A stretch of 64,000 nucleotides of DNA from NCBI GenBank assembly GCA_947683425.1, contig CANTUQ010000106.1, positions 6,447,001-6,511,000 of the forward strand. Reading direction: 5' to 3'. The position numbers and the translations under genes are program-made. Of the stretch, positions 33,028 through 45,394 are shown piece after piece (the first letter of the stretch is position 1; each line of letters opens with the position of its first letter). The stretch is from Excoecaria cochinchinensis (Eukaryota > Streptophyta > Magnoliopsida > Malpighiales > Euphorbiaceae). The notes beneath the pieces were generated by a model that saw only the letters and a list, made by a program, of their open reading frames with translations, made no database searches and had not been told where the DNA came from.

Positions 33028-36000
33028 ATGAGCTCAGACAGCAGGAGCCCGAGCAGGAGCAGGAGCAGGAGTCCAATGGATCGTAAGATCCGCTCTGACC
33101 GCTTTTCCTATCGAGGTGCACCTTACAGAAGAGAGTCACGTCGGAGTTTCAGGTTTTCTGATTTTTGATCCCCAAGCATCTTTTGTTTCTCAGAGAAATC
33201 TTTCAGTGTGCTTTTAGAGATTCTTGTTGTTTTTGAGAATTTTTCTGTTCATGCTGAGCAAAATTTTTTGGTTAGACGGTTGGAGACTGTAAAAATTGTG
33301 AATTTTGGCAATCGTGTTCTAGGTTGAGCTATTTATGGAGTTATCGAGGTTTTCCCGTGGTAACTCAAACATGGCTAGTAAGTAATTACAAGAAGGTCAT
33401 TTTGTGTCATATAAATGTTATTAATGTATTACTTTGGGAACATATAAGTGGAATATGTCTTGTTGGTTTGTGGTGAATATTTGCATATTATTATTTTTAT
33501 TACTACTACTACTACTATTTTGATGGGGATTCAGTCCTCCAACTCCTGCTTGGTTTCTGCTTAGCATTGAGTTTTCTTTCTTCTTACCAGCCAAAGCAAT
33601 CTGTGCAAGAACTGCAAGCGGCCTGGACATTTTGCTAGAGAGTGCCCCAATGTGGCAATATGTCATAATTGTGGCCTTCCTGGGTATGGATTCTCATTCT
33701 ACATCTAATTTTATTTGAAGTATGCATGTCCATAGTTCTGTAGCCCATATGGGTATCCAACACACCTATGTTTATTTGTCGGAAATATTCTTAGTTTGGG
33801 TTAAGTAGTTTATTTTTGGTTATTGAAACGTTACTCTGTGTTATTTGGATGGAGACTGAAGAATAGGTCACTCTTAGAATGGCACTAGGACTGTGAAAAT
33901 GATATTAGAATATCAAATACCTTTTTGATTAGGATACTGATCAGTATTAAGTCAGTCTTTTGATAGCTATTTTAACAATGTACTTGCAAATCAAACTGGG
34001 ATTTTTATTTGACAAATTAGGTAATATTAATGTATCTAAATGTATAGATATGTATATATTTATATTAGTATTCATTATTTGTGTGCATACATGTGTGTGT
34101 ATTTTCTTAAAGTACATCGTTTATGCCTCAACAATAGTCGATGCACCATGCTTCACCTCTGCATTTTTGTCTCAATTCAAGTTCACTTATTAATGCTATA
34201 CAAAAGTCATTGTACACTCACCAAGCACTATGTATTAATGCTAAGAAAATTAACTAACGTAATTACTAAGGGTACTGGATGAATGAGATTTCTTTCCTAA
34301 CACATTTGTGTATCATAATACATGCAGCAATATTAGAATGGCCATAGATGTTTTTCTGGTTGTGCCAGGCTTAAAGTATTACAATTTATCTTTTTAGTAA
34401 TTTTAAGTTAGTCCTTGTGTATTCAACTAGAAACTACTGCTGAGGTCTTCCTTGTGATATCTATTACAAGAGTGGTGATTGACTAACCTAATTGTTTGTT
34501 GCATTCCTGTTTAGTGCAAAGAAAGTAATTGTTTAAGCTCATATAGAGCTTGGTTATAGTATTTGTTTAAGAAACTTTTCACATTATCCTAACGCATTTG
34601 TCAGTCTTAGATGATCCAACCTGTTGGGATGAATTTTATCTGCCTAGTTTCCTTTTTTTTTTTTAATTATTATTATTAATTTTTTTAATAGTTTCCATAA
34701 GTAATAATCTTGCTTTTGATGTAAAATTTCTTATTCCTCGATCTAAGATCTCTTAATGCTTCTCCTGTTTGAGATCTCTTGCATGATGATTGAAAGATAC
34801 GTGAAAAAAAGCTGACAATGTAATCCCTGTAATCAAGTTGGATCATGGATAATTTTCAAAGATACTCCCCAAGAAGCTCTAGAAGCATAATTCACATAGG
34901 AGCTAAAATCTCCTTTTTTGACAGGAATTCTTATCCAGATTTTTGAAGGTATAAGCATTTTCTCCTTCCAAATAATCCATAGCGCTGGAAAGAAAGAAAG
35001 AAAATAATTGGTTCCATTGGATTTTGGCATGTGCTCTGCTGCCAAAATCTCTTCAATTGAGACAAAGTCCTGAAGGATTTGGACAGCCTCTGCTCCCATA
35101 AAAATTAAGATGCTAAAAGCTAAATCCCAAATTGCCAAAGCCACCACAAGACTAAGGGTTTCTAAGTGCATTTTTTAAGTGAAAATAATGATATTTTTTT
35201 GGGGGTTTATTGCTCAGCAAACCTGTTTCTTCTTACATTTTATATCTATAATCCAAGTCTTGGTAGTTCACTAATTTAGGTGGGAGTTCATTTATTTTAG
35301 AGTTAAGGTTTCAGAACTTTCTGCATGTCATGATCTGTTCATGTATACTTCCTTTCTGCAGCAATTTTATCTCATAATTCTGATATTCTTTGTTGTCATA
35401 GAATCTTAAGCAGTAAGGCTCTTATATTACTGTTAGTCAGTCTGAGGCTTTAAATTTGTTAACAACCTTAACGGTTTCCTGACAGTAGAGTACTACCAGT
35501 TGCATGGGAGACTGTGTGATTGGTTCTCCCAATAGGCAATAATGCTGGCTTGGTACGGTTTTGCAATTTTTTTTTTCCTACAAAGCTACAACTACATTAT
35601 ATAGTCAAAGTGTAAACATTAATCAATAAAATTATTTCTATAAGGACTGATGTTTTCCCATAGAATTTTGTATGTCAAATTGAGGAAAAGTTAATTAGAT
35701 AATGAGGCATGCTATGTAATAATCTTTTCAGCTGTCTGACAAGTATATATGATGGGATTCAGAAATGTTTTGAAAGGATTCAAGCATTAATTGTCATATG
35801 AACTAAATTTCTTTCTTTCCTTTTTTGCCCCCTTAAAATTAGTCTTTTTTATATGCCTATTAGTCCAAGACATACAAGCATATGCTGAGTGATGATTGTC
35901 AATCTTTTCAATCGCTTTTGAACTTTCACAAACATGAATCATGCGTATGAAGAATTTGGTCCACATATTAGTTATTTATTTTCCTTTTTAATGGACTAGA

Positions 36001-37718
36001 CAAGATAAAATAGCATTATGTGTCAATCCAAAGAACCAAATTAATTAGCAGGGACCACATTACAATTGCTAGTCAATTTATATATACATGCCTTTACCAA
36101 AGATTGGAAGCCAAGCCAGTGGCAATTAAAGTATTACTTTAGTTTCAAGAACCCATCATTTTACCACGAAATTCAAAAGAATTGAGAAATAGGTATTCAA
36201 TTGCCTGGAATGGTGAAAGTTAAGCAGAATGTAAGGTGAATTCTATCATTACAATCACAATAAGCTGCAGATGGTAGAGCTTGAAGATAATTGTTTTTGC
36301 AATGAAGTGATGGGAGGGAGTTTTTTTATTTTTAAATCTAATGAGAAGGAAGGTGACAGCATTGTAAATGAGTTGATTTTCTTGAAGTATGGAATAGACA
36401 GCTTCTGTTATTAATTTTTATTTGAATTTTTTTTAATTGAACCTCAGAAAATCTGCTGCTGTCATCAATTTAACTATGTTAACTGCCACAGAGAGCAAGT
36501 TATTTATGCCTAATAGCTTAACTGACTGACAGTATTGAAGTCTTCCAGCATTTTTGCTACTGTTTTACGTATGCTGTGTGGATTGCCGGAATAAGTATTT
36601 AAGCTTACCTTCTTTCTTGCATGAGATGATCATTGTTTAAATGGCTTTGACCATGTCATGTACAGTATTGTATGTGATGATCATGGTTAAGGTGGTTTTC
36701 TATCATGTACAGTTGTATCATTCTTGGGTTGTCTTTCTTATTAATTACTTTTGTTGCTTTAGACAATTGATAAGACCAGCACTTCTTGTTATCACAATTG
36801 TTTTGGCAATTGTCATTAAATTCAACCCCATGCCATCCAAGTTGCACTAAACAAGAGCCTTCTCCTAATTGTTTTTGGTGGTTATGATGGGAACCCCACC
36901 CCTGTTCTTTTTGTTGTTGACATTTAGTTCGAAACTTATATGGGGCAGTGTATCTTGAACAAATATGGGCGTAAGATACATTCTTATGTTATATCCTAGA
37001 ATTGCAATTGTTAGAAGAATGGGAAATACTTGTGCATATGCATGTGAAACAAAAGTCTGCATTTGAAGGAATCTGGTAATTTACATTTTTTGGGTGTTGC
37101 TCAGGCAGTGCAAGTACGTGACAGGTATTGATACACACCTAGAATTGCAATTGATATTTCTTTTGATTGACTGAGAGCAAACTCTATGGCAGGCACATTG
37201 CTTCAGAGTGCACCACAAAATCTCTGTGTTGGAACTGTCGGGAGCCTGGTCACATGGCCAGCCATTGTCCAAATGAGGGCATCTGCCACACTTGTGGCAA
37301 GGCTGGGCATCGTGCGAAGGAGTGTACTGCTCCACCATTGCCACCAGGGGACTTGAGGTTGTGTAACAATTGTTATAAGCAGGGTCATATTGCAGCTGAT
37401 TGTACAAATGAGAAGGCGTGTAACAACTGTAGGAAGACAGGTCACCTGGCACGTGACTGTCAAAATGAACCTATTTGCAACTTGTGCAATGTAGCTGGTC
37501 ATGTGGCTAGACATTGCCCAAAAGCCAATATGCTTGGAGATCGTCGCAGCTCAGGTTACCAGGACATTGTTTGCAGGAACTGCCACCAGTATGGGCACAT
37601 GAGCAAGGACTGCATGGGTCCATTAATGATTTGTCACAATTGTGGGGGACGAGGACATCGGGCATTCGAGTGCCCTTCTGGAAGAATGATGGATCGCTAT
37701 CCTCGGAGGTTCTACTGA
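33028..37718 (+). CDS. CCHC zinc-knuckle protein, GIS2/CNBP type (three coding exons)
   Basis: Exons 33028-33152, 33591-33683 and 37193-37718 join in frame (donors AG|GT and GG|GT; acceptors CAG) to 247 residues. The protein starts with a short Arg/Ser-rich tail (MSSDSRSPSRSRSRSP). It then has nine C-x2-C-x4-H-x4-C knuckles, from LCKNCKRPGHFAREC to ICHNCGGRGHRAFEC, and ends PSGRMMDRYPRRFY. Knuckles 1 and 2 straddle the exon borders. Proteins of this kind (yeast Gis2, animal CNBP and plant homologues) bind single-stranded G-rich RNA or DNA and are linked to translation and stress granules; that role is inferred from family. The start is the first ATG in frame with the conserved RS tail. The frame is clean, so the gene looks functional. 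Intron 2 is 3.5 kb. Confidence 0.92.
33684..37192 (+). other. Intron 2 of the zinc-knuckle gene
   Basis: T-rich intron with GT at 33684 and AG at 37191-37192. It contains a poly(T) run near 34653, a possible LINE-derived fragment (34833-35171) and a possible 20-nt cryptic exon (37105-37124) bounded by CTCAG and GTATTG just before exon 3. Including that exon would shift the frame. Confidence 0.7.
34833..35171 (-). pseudogene. Possible LINE-type fragment inside the intron
   Basis: A 112-codon minus-strand open frame includes FFPALWIIWKEKM. This resembles the Trp-rich segment (LWxIWxxRN) found near the C-terminus of plant LINE polyproteins, after the zinc-binding reverse transcriptase domain. 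The resemblance is short and unconfirmed. The fragment is within an intron and has no other LINE domain beside it. It could also be chance coding. Confidence 0.3.
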
Positions 37719-38200
37719 TGGACAGTGGATTGAATGGTGGCAGCACGTGTTTTAGTTCAACTCAGATTGAGCAACTAGTTTTTCTTATGTTGATTGAATG
37801 TTGAAACTTATTAGACATCCATGAGTCATTTGGAAACTCAAGTTGATAGGTGAGGATGCTATAATGCATGATGTGGATCACTTATTTTTCAAAGGACCTA
37901 ATAATTTAGATATTCTTTTTGGTTCTAAGGCGTGTGTTTGGATTTAAGGATTTATGAAGCAGGATGCAGAGAAGTTGCTGGACTTAAGTTATGCACTTGG
38001 ATATCTCTGCCAAGTATGGCCTTTTTTTGCGTGTGGAAATGGATGTGTGAAGTTGCGAAATTTCCTCAGTTATGATTGTTGTGGAATTTGGACATGTTGG
38101 AGATTAGGCATCATGAGATCTGATAGGGTCTGCTGTATTAAATAGTGAATGCATGTGATTTTACTTCCATGTCTATGTTTGATCAATATAAACGTATAAT
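37719..38200 (+). other. 3' untranslated region of the zinc-knuckle gene
   Basis: Follows the TGA at 37716-37718. An AT-rich stretch with AATATAAACG and AATACATTAA near 38184-38205 could serve as the polyadenylation region. There is no second gene; a 63-codon plus-strand frame at 37954-38145 has no recognisable family. Confidence 0.4.
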
Positions 38201-39325
38201 ACATTAATTATTTTTTAAATTATCACCATTTAACATATTTTTTTTTTAATTTAATTGGAGTTATTTGACTTAAATTTGTTAAAAGTATGAGTAATATTTC
38301 GGTAAAAGTTACATTTCAAAAATGTTTATTTGAAATGCCTCGTGCGTTGTGTTTACAATTTTTTCATGTTTTGCCATATATATTGGTATAGATAGTTTGA
38401 CACTGGATTTTGTTGGTTTGCGATCATCATATATCATATTAAAGTGCAGAAATTTTAAAATTTGCATGCTAATAATTACATGATCTAGTCAAAAGATTAG
38501 AAATTCTAATTAAAGTTTGGAACTTTTTCCTTAATTTTTAGTTGTACAGTTGAATTGTCTCCGCACATGGTTTTAGTAAATCACTAGTGTCCAGAAAATG
38601 GCCACCTCCAAACATATACCCACCAGAAAAGAGGTTCAAGAACATATCTTAGGGATGAACAATAGCCGAAAATAGGGCAGGAATTAGTAATCCTATTTTG
38701 TCTGTAGAGAAAGCAGAGAAAATTTTCTCTTAGGGTGCGCGGCTAATGAGTGTATTACACCTTGATTTCAACTTTTAGGGTATTTATACTCCTTTAAAGT
38801 CAGCCTAGGATTAGGTGGGATGGGTGTAAATTTAGGTTGGGTTTGGTGCACTGAACTAGGTTTAAGTGACTCTCACAAGGCCATGACACCCTTTCTGCGT
38901 ATGTGCCCTTGAGTGGCTTCTTCTGTGCAATTAACTTGGACTTTTAAGCCCATGTTAGCTTATGATCAAGCTTTTTAATATTTAATTAGACCTCCATAAA
39001 TGTTATGGTGTGTAATTAAATTTTATCTAGGCTTGGAGATTATTTAATTAGAGAAAAATCTCCAGGCCCTTTAATCCTCCATATGCAGAAACCCTAATTT
39101 GGGTTTTCTGTGCAAGCTTTTGAGCTTTTAAGCCCAAAATGACTCCAAATCTTTTTCTCTCTCATATTCTCTGATTTAATAAGTTATTATAACATATCAT
39201 GTCATACTTATACATTCTATTTCATTTTGGATTTCAATTCAATTCTTTTAACATGAGCTAGACTTTGATACCATTGTTGGTTTGCAAGCATCATACACCA
39301 TATATAAAGTTTGAAATTTTAAGAA

Positions 39326-40373
39326 AGCTAAAAGCATTATTTAGCACTCGAACTTATAAAAAAAGTCGTTCCGACACCTGAACTTTATTAAATTCACATT
39401 TGATACTTAAACTTTTATTTTTTTCAACTTTTTTAATACTTCATTCAAAACATATGCTGATTGGACTTGTGCGTGTACAACACGCGTGGTTAAAAGCATC
39501 AAAAAAGCCCTAAACTTGTAAAAAAAAGTTGTTCAGGTACCTAAATTTTATTTAAGACACATTTAATATTTAAAGTCTTATTATCTTCAATTTTTTAAAC
39601 ACTTTTAACAACTCAAATGCTGATTAAGATAACGCGTGTAAAACACGCAATATGTACAACGTGAATCAACGTTTATTGCAAAAAATTAATATAATATTAA
39701 TATTATATTTATATATAATGGTGAAAAAATCAATTTCTTTAAATCGCTAACCCATTATTCTTTTTCTTTTCATTCTTCTTCTTCTTCTTTAAAATTCACA
39801 ATCTTACAGATTACAGAAGAAAGATATTTATGACAATTAAAAATTTTACAAAAGAATAAAAAGAATAAGAATATTTGTTTGAACTGTGAATTTTACGGAA
39901 AAAAAAAAAGAAAAATGAGAAGAAGGAGAATAACGAGTTAGGAAATTAGATAAATTGATTTTTTTACGGTTACAAATAATAATATAATATTAATATTGTA
40001 TTAATTTTTCGCTATAAACTTTAATTCACTCAGTATGCATTGCGTGTTTTACACGTGCTATCCTCGTCAGCATTTGAGTTGTTGGAGGTATTTAAAAAAT
40101 TGAAAATAATAAAACTTCATGTGTTAAATGCGACTCAAATAAAGTTCAGATATCGGAACAACTATTTTTTTATAAGTTCAGATCTTTTTTGATGCTTTTA
40201 ACCTATTATTTTTTTGCATTCACGCTCTACATATTGCATGTTTTACACGCGCAAATGGAGTGTTGAAAAAGTTGAAGAAAATAAAAGTTCAAGTGTCAAA
40301 TGTGGTTTTAATAAAATTCAGGTGCCAGAATAACTTTTTTATACAAGTTCAGGTGTTAAATGATATTGTTAGC
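39326..40373. mobile_element. Foldback MITE of Mutator (MULE) type, 10-bp target duplication
   Basis: The 1048-bp element is almost entirely an inverted repeat. The arms begin GCTAAAAGCATTATTTAGCA and, on the other strand, GCTAACAATATCATTTAACA. Each arm contains two related ~165-bp units with AAAGTTGTTC...ACCTGAACTTTATT. ATTTTAAGAA lies on both sides (39316-39325 and 40374-40383), a 10-bp duplication fitting MULEs (8-11 bp). Removing it restores continuity with the left LTR of the host element. There is no transposase; movement would need a MULE enzyme supplied elsewhere. Confidence 0.8.
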
Positions 40374-40862
40374 ATTTTAAGAACTTGCATACCAATAATT
40401 AAATGATCTAATCAAAACAATTGAAATCCTAACTAAAATTTAGAACATTTACCGTAGGATTTAGTTGAACAATGGAATTGCCTTGGCAGCGGATTGTAGT
40501 AAACCTCTACTGTCCAAAAAATTGTCACTTTCAAATGCATCCACACCATAAAAAAGGTCTAAAACACACTTTATGGATGAGCGATGGCTGAAAATAAGGT
40601 CAAGGCTAGTAATTCTATTTCGGCTACAAAGAAAGGAGAGAAAATGAGAGTTTTTTTCTTAGGATTTGGAGGCTAATGAGTGTGTTACACATGAATTTTG
40701 ACTTTAAGAGTATTTATACTCTCTTAAGGTTAGCCTAAGGTTAGGTTAGACGGGTGTAAGTTTAGCTCAGATTTGGTGTATTTACTAGCTTAAGTGACTC
40801 TCACGAGTCTAGTACACCCTTTCTAGGTATGGGCCCTTGAATGGATTTTTCTACGCATCTAA

Positions 40863-41335
40863 CACTACAAGAAAATAGAGACGGAAAATAGAGATGGAAT
40901 TCCATCTCTAATAAAAAATAGAGACGGAATTAGAAACGAAAATTTTTCGTCTCTATTTGGTTGGTTGCTAACTTTAGCGAAGGAAATTTTCTGTCTCTAA
41001 TTTTAGAGATAGAAAGTCGCTTTCCGTTTCTAAAAATAGAGACGGAAAAATAATTTTCGTCTCTATTTTTTAGAGATGAAAATCACCGTTCCGTCTCTAA
41101 AAATAGAGACGGAAACTATTTTTTGTCTCTATTTTTAGAGACAGAAAGGTAATTTCCGTCTCCAAAATTAGAGACGGAAATTACCTTTCCGTCTCTATTA
41201 TTAGAGACGGAAAAATAGGTTCTGTCTCTAATTTTAGAGACGGAAATTGACTTTCCATCTCTAAAAATAGAGACGAAAATTATTTTTTCATCTCTATTTT
41301 TAGAGATGGAAAACGAATTTTCATCTCTAATTTTT
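40863..41335. repeat. Left subterminal repeats of CACTA element 2
   Basis: About 470 bp of alternating inverted GAGACGGAAA/TTTCCGTCTC units, each pair able to form a hairpin of roughly 20-40 bp. The matching right block is at 44010-44404. Confidence 0.9.
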
Positions 41336-41550
41336 GAATGTTTTCTTTTTTTAAAATATATAAAATAATAAATATTATTAAATTTAAAATTGATTTAATT
41401 TATATAATCAAATAAATATTAAATAAACAATATAATAAAACAAATATTAAATAAACAATAAATAGATTTAAAAAAATGTATTTAATGATGTATTAATATG
41501 TATAAAATATAGTAACAAATAAACGAAGCTGATAAATTTAAAAATACTAA

Positions 41551-41883
41551 CTAAGGTGGAGGTGAATGTAGACGATCGGCAGACGGGGCTTGCGTATCAT
41601 CAGGTAATTTTCGGCTAATGAAGACCTCTAACCTATTAATACGGTTCATTAATACGTCGACCGTGCTGCGAAGCTGAATGACCTCATTAGTAGTTGCAAG
41701 CCTACTAGCCGTAGCCGTAGAGCATGAGGACACATGCGAATAGCAAACATTCGCATAGGAGTCCAAACTGAAGACCCGTCCACGACGGTCCCTACAGCCT
41801 GCTGTGTCATAATATACTCGAGTATGATCCACATTATCGCCATCCGCCTGCTGTGTCATAATATACTCAAGCATGATCCACAT
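41551..41883 (-). pseudogene. Remnant of a CACTA second gene (Transposase_24-like C-terminus)
   Basis: The 110-codon open frame contains DRRGRVFSLDSYA. It ends in a helical stretch with LMNRINRLEVF, as in the C-terminal part of the plant CACTA accessory transposase family. There is no N-terminal part. A ~48-bp tandem duplication (GCCTGCTGTGTCATAATATA at about 41798 and 41846) repeats its first residues. On the minus strand it is followed only by AT-rich sequence. Assignment is tentative. Confidence 0.45.
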
Positions 41884-41889
41884 TTTGTA

Positions 41890-42927
41890 AAAAAACGGAC
41901 AGAGTTTCCCCTATACGGGTCCCTATCCCCCTGTTAAACAGTAGCAAATTTAACACTTCTATATGCATCAACACATTTCAGCTCCATAACAACACCAATG
42001 CATTATCAAATTTTTTCATCCGCCTCAAACATGCAAATAAAGGGGATAAATTCACCAACAGTTGTGAATTTATCCTTCCAAGTCATACAATATCCAAAAT
42101 AAGCAACTAAGTATAAGTAACTATACAACTACTAGATTTTTAATTTTATTTAAGCATCACACCAAATCACCATATGGCGTTATTACAGTATCAATATTAA
42201 TAGCGCAGTCGTTACAGTCAAATTACAACATGACCATGAAAAGCATATACCCATAACACTAAATATGTCAACATTATTATCTAATTAAAACAACATATCT
42301 CAAACATATACATGGTATTAACAAATTAATTTTAATATATAACAAGCTTACCTTGACTAAAGCAACCGGTAAGCTGCGATGGTTCGGCGCATAGGATAGG
42401 ATAACGCGGATTCGGATGCGGTGGTGGCGGGTACATGCAATAAAAAATAAATTATAATTTATAAATATTAACTTTTAGTTATGTATGACACATTCGTAAT
42501 ACAAACTTAAAAATAAAAATTATATTCATACCAACAAATAAAAAAAATAAACATAATTTTTTTAAATTTAAACAACACTACAAATAATAACAATTACACA
42601 ACAAAGTTATTATAGTTAATAACATTATACTCAATACAAACAATAAAATACATAAATAATTTATACATGAACAAATATACCACAAAAATAAAACAATGTA
42701 ACATATAATTTTAACAAACATACCGTAAAATAAAATATATTTATATCAACATATTAAAAAAAATAAACATAAATTGAATAAATGAAAACAACACTATAAA
42801 TAATAATAATTACACTTCAAAGTTAAAAATATATTAACTATAATAATATTTTACACAATACAAACAATATAAACCATCAAAAATTTAAACATGCACAAAT
42901 AAACCCCAAAATTAATACAATATAATA

Positions 42928-42991
<64 letters not shown>

Positions 42992-43700
42992 GAAAATAAT
43001 AGATTTAACCAAATTAAAAACATAAAAAATTTGGTTATAGGCCACAATTTAAAAAAAACAATATGTAAACATAATAAACGTTTTGATACGATATAATATA
43101 TATGTAGACACAATGCACTGCACATAAATTCATAAAAACCGAATTGACAACATATACACAAACAATATACATACACCTCAATATTCAATAATTTTAAACA
43201 ACACTACAAATAATAAATAAATACACAAAATATAACAACATGCTCAATTACACCTCAATATACGTTACAATTCAATATACATACACAAATTGGACATAAC
43301 TATATATTTAAATAATTAAATACCACATTCAAATAATATTACAAAAAAAAAAAAAGAAAAGAAATGATACACAGCAAATAAAACATAAATAATAAACATT
43401 AACCAACTATAACACTATATTAAAATAATAAACAAAATAATACACCCAACTAATACATAAATATAACACTAATACACCCAAATACAACACTATATTAAAA
43501 AATCAAACAAAATAGTACAACATTAAAATAATACATAAATATAATAATGACAAATTAAAATAAATTAAATTAACAATTATAAATTAATTAAAATAATATA
43601 AAATAAATATAAAACATTAACCAACAAATTCAAATAAACAAAATTCATAAATATAAAACATAAATAAAATACTACATTAAAATAATAAAAATGCAGAAAA
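41890..43700. other. AT-rich interior of CACTA element 2
   Basis: No supported gene. A stretch at 41885-42080 matches 2872-3070 of CACTA element 1, confirming relationship. A (TA)n run of about 58 bp lies at 42930-42987. Open frames here are Ile/Tyr repeats from this run. Confidence 0.6.
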
Positions 43701-43709
43701 AAAAAATTA

Positions 43710-43990
43710 TGTGTGAAGGATCTCGCCGGAGAAGAAGCTTCACCGGGGCGGAATGCACCACGAGGACCAGCGGTGGCGGGGAAGCAAGCAACGTGCTCTA
43801 GTGGCGGCAGAGGAGAAGGAACGATCGCGGATAGAGCGCAGGACGCTCAGCGGAGACGCACTGTACGGTGGCGGCGCGGGGGGAGAGGGAAGGCGTCGGT
43901 CGGTGGCGGGGAAGGGAAGGGATCTGTTGAAGAGGGGAGGGGAAAGAAAAAAGGGAGAGAAGGAGAGAGAAAAGGGAAAAGGAAAGGGGT
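43710..43990 (-). other. GC-richer 5' region of CACTA element 2
   Basis: Purine-rich on the plus strand and pyrimidine-rich on the minus. It holds GCCGGAGAAGAAG and GGGGCGG words corresponding to 4433-4600 of CACTA element 1. It is probably the ancestral transposase promoter and leader. Lys/Gly/Arg-rich frames here look like composition artefacts. Confidence 0.4.
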
Positions 43991-44009
43991 CTAAAATACC
44001 CTGAAATTT

Positions 44010-44404
44010 AGAGACGAAAATTGTTTTCATCTCTAAATAGAGACGAAATTTTTATTTTCGTCTTTAAATAGAGATGGAAAAGTCATTCCGTCTCTAAATT
44101 TAGAGACGAAATATAATTTTCGTCTCTAATTAGAGACGAAATATTCTTTCCGTCTCTATTTAGAGACGAAAATTAAATTTCGTCTTTATTTAGAGACGGA
44201 AATTAAATTTCGTCTCTAAATTTAGAGACGAAATTTACATTCCGTCTCTGTGTGTAATTTTCGTCTCTATTTAGAGACGGAAAAGAAATACGATCGCTAA
44301 ATTCGGTCTCAAAATATGGAGGAAAACAATCCCGCCATTTTTAGCAACCAAAAATAGAGACGGAAAGATAATTTTCGTCTCTATTTAGTCTTTTTCTTGT
44401 AGTG
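44010..44404. repeat. Right subterminal repeats and terminal repeat of CACTA element 2
   Basis: Repeated TAGAGACGAAA/TTTCGTCTCTA units, ending TTTTTCTTGTAGTG. They also contain AATATGGAGGAAAA(T)CAATCCCGCCATTTTTAGC, which is shared with 4922-4960 of element 1. Confidence 0.9.
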
Positions 44405-44520
44405 TAAGTTGGATTATTAGCCCTTGTTAGCTTATGAATAGCCTTTTAGTATTTAATTAGACTCCCATAGCATTTATATAGTGTGTAATTAGATGACATT
44501 TTGTCCCTAGGAGAAGATGT

Positions 44521-45169
44521 ATTGGATGTTATCCTTTCCTTCTTTTACTTTGGTTGTTTGCTTCGAGAGTTTAACAAGACCATTCTTGCTTTAGTTTCCA
44601 ATATCCCTATAATTCCACAAAGCTAAGTAATTACCGCCCTTATTTCATGTTGTAACACCATTTATAAGTGCCTCACTAAGCTCATAGCTACTCCAGGAAC
44701 TTGTTTCTATTACGACTAATTAGATTGTATATCATAGCATGCATAGACCAACCCATGCTGTAACTGATGACACCGATGCCGCATTAAGTGAGGATGGAAA
44801 CCGCTAAAAGACCAAAATGAGCTTTTGCTCAAGCCGAGCTGGGTGTGTAAGGAATAAAGCTTAAAAGAGGTTTGGCACGCCGCTAGGGAACAATGAAACA
44901 AAGGTTTCGAGTTCCAGCCTCAAATTAATTCTATTGCAATTCTAGCTAAGCAAGAATCAATTTTTTGATCATTTGTAAGTCAAAGTACATCGGGCTATAC
45001 TTTACAGTAATTGTAATCTAAACTTCTAATCAAAATATAATTTAAAATCTTTGTATTACTTATTATTACTATAACTATATTTGTTGTAATGAAATCTTTC
45101 ATAATTTGGATTTCGAGTTAGCAACTTCTATTTTTTTTGTTCATCTTTTCGTCATTTCAGATCGGAAAA
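44521..45169. other. Unassigned DNA left of the copia element
   Basis: About 650 bp has no counterpart in the left LTR of the host element, so it may be part of another insertion (with 50177-50230) that received the copia element. No gene, repeat or RNA was recognised. Confidence 0.35.
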
Positions 45170-45394
45170 TGAACAAAGAGTTTTCCCAAAAATGAAGAAA
45201 ACTGTATATTTCACATACAGAATATGAGGGAATAAAACTGTATTTATACAAGGAAAAAAAGAGGTAAAAAATATACACGTGTCTAATCTACTCAACCTTT
45301 AACTAACTAACTAAAATAAATAACAACTAAATAACTTGTACAACCCCCCCTCAAGTTCGAGAAGAATTGGAAATTAATCCCAACTTGACACGGA

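Larger units (their letters stand above)
40863..44404. mobile_element. Complete non-autonomous CACTA element with TAA target duplication
   Basis: CACTACAAGAAAA at 40863 and its complement ending at 44404 delimit 3542 bp. TAA lies on both sides (40860-40862 and 44405-44407), the 3-bp duplication expected of CACTA elements. Both ends carry the same GAGACGGAA subterminal repeats as the element at 1-5096. No TNP2 transposase is present; only a small accessory-gene remnant remains (41551-41883). It inserted in the right LTR of the older element. It is probably an internal deletion derivative of the element-1 family and would depend on a TNP2 source. Confidence 0.92.

Noticed and set aside
37203..37514. 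Antisense open frames under the zinc-knuckle gene
   Set aside because: Shadows of the real plus-strand coding exon; the sense frame has nine conserved knuckles.
42851..43188. Tyr/Ile-repeat open frames
   Set aside because: Translation of the (TA)n run at 42930-42987.
43713..43994. 93-codon Gly/Lys/Arg-rich frame in CACTA element 2
   Set aside because: Three overlapping frames are open over a purine-rich stretch, with no counterpart frame in CACTA element 1. It is probably a leader or promoter.
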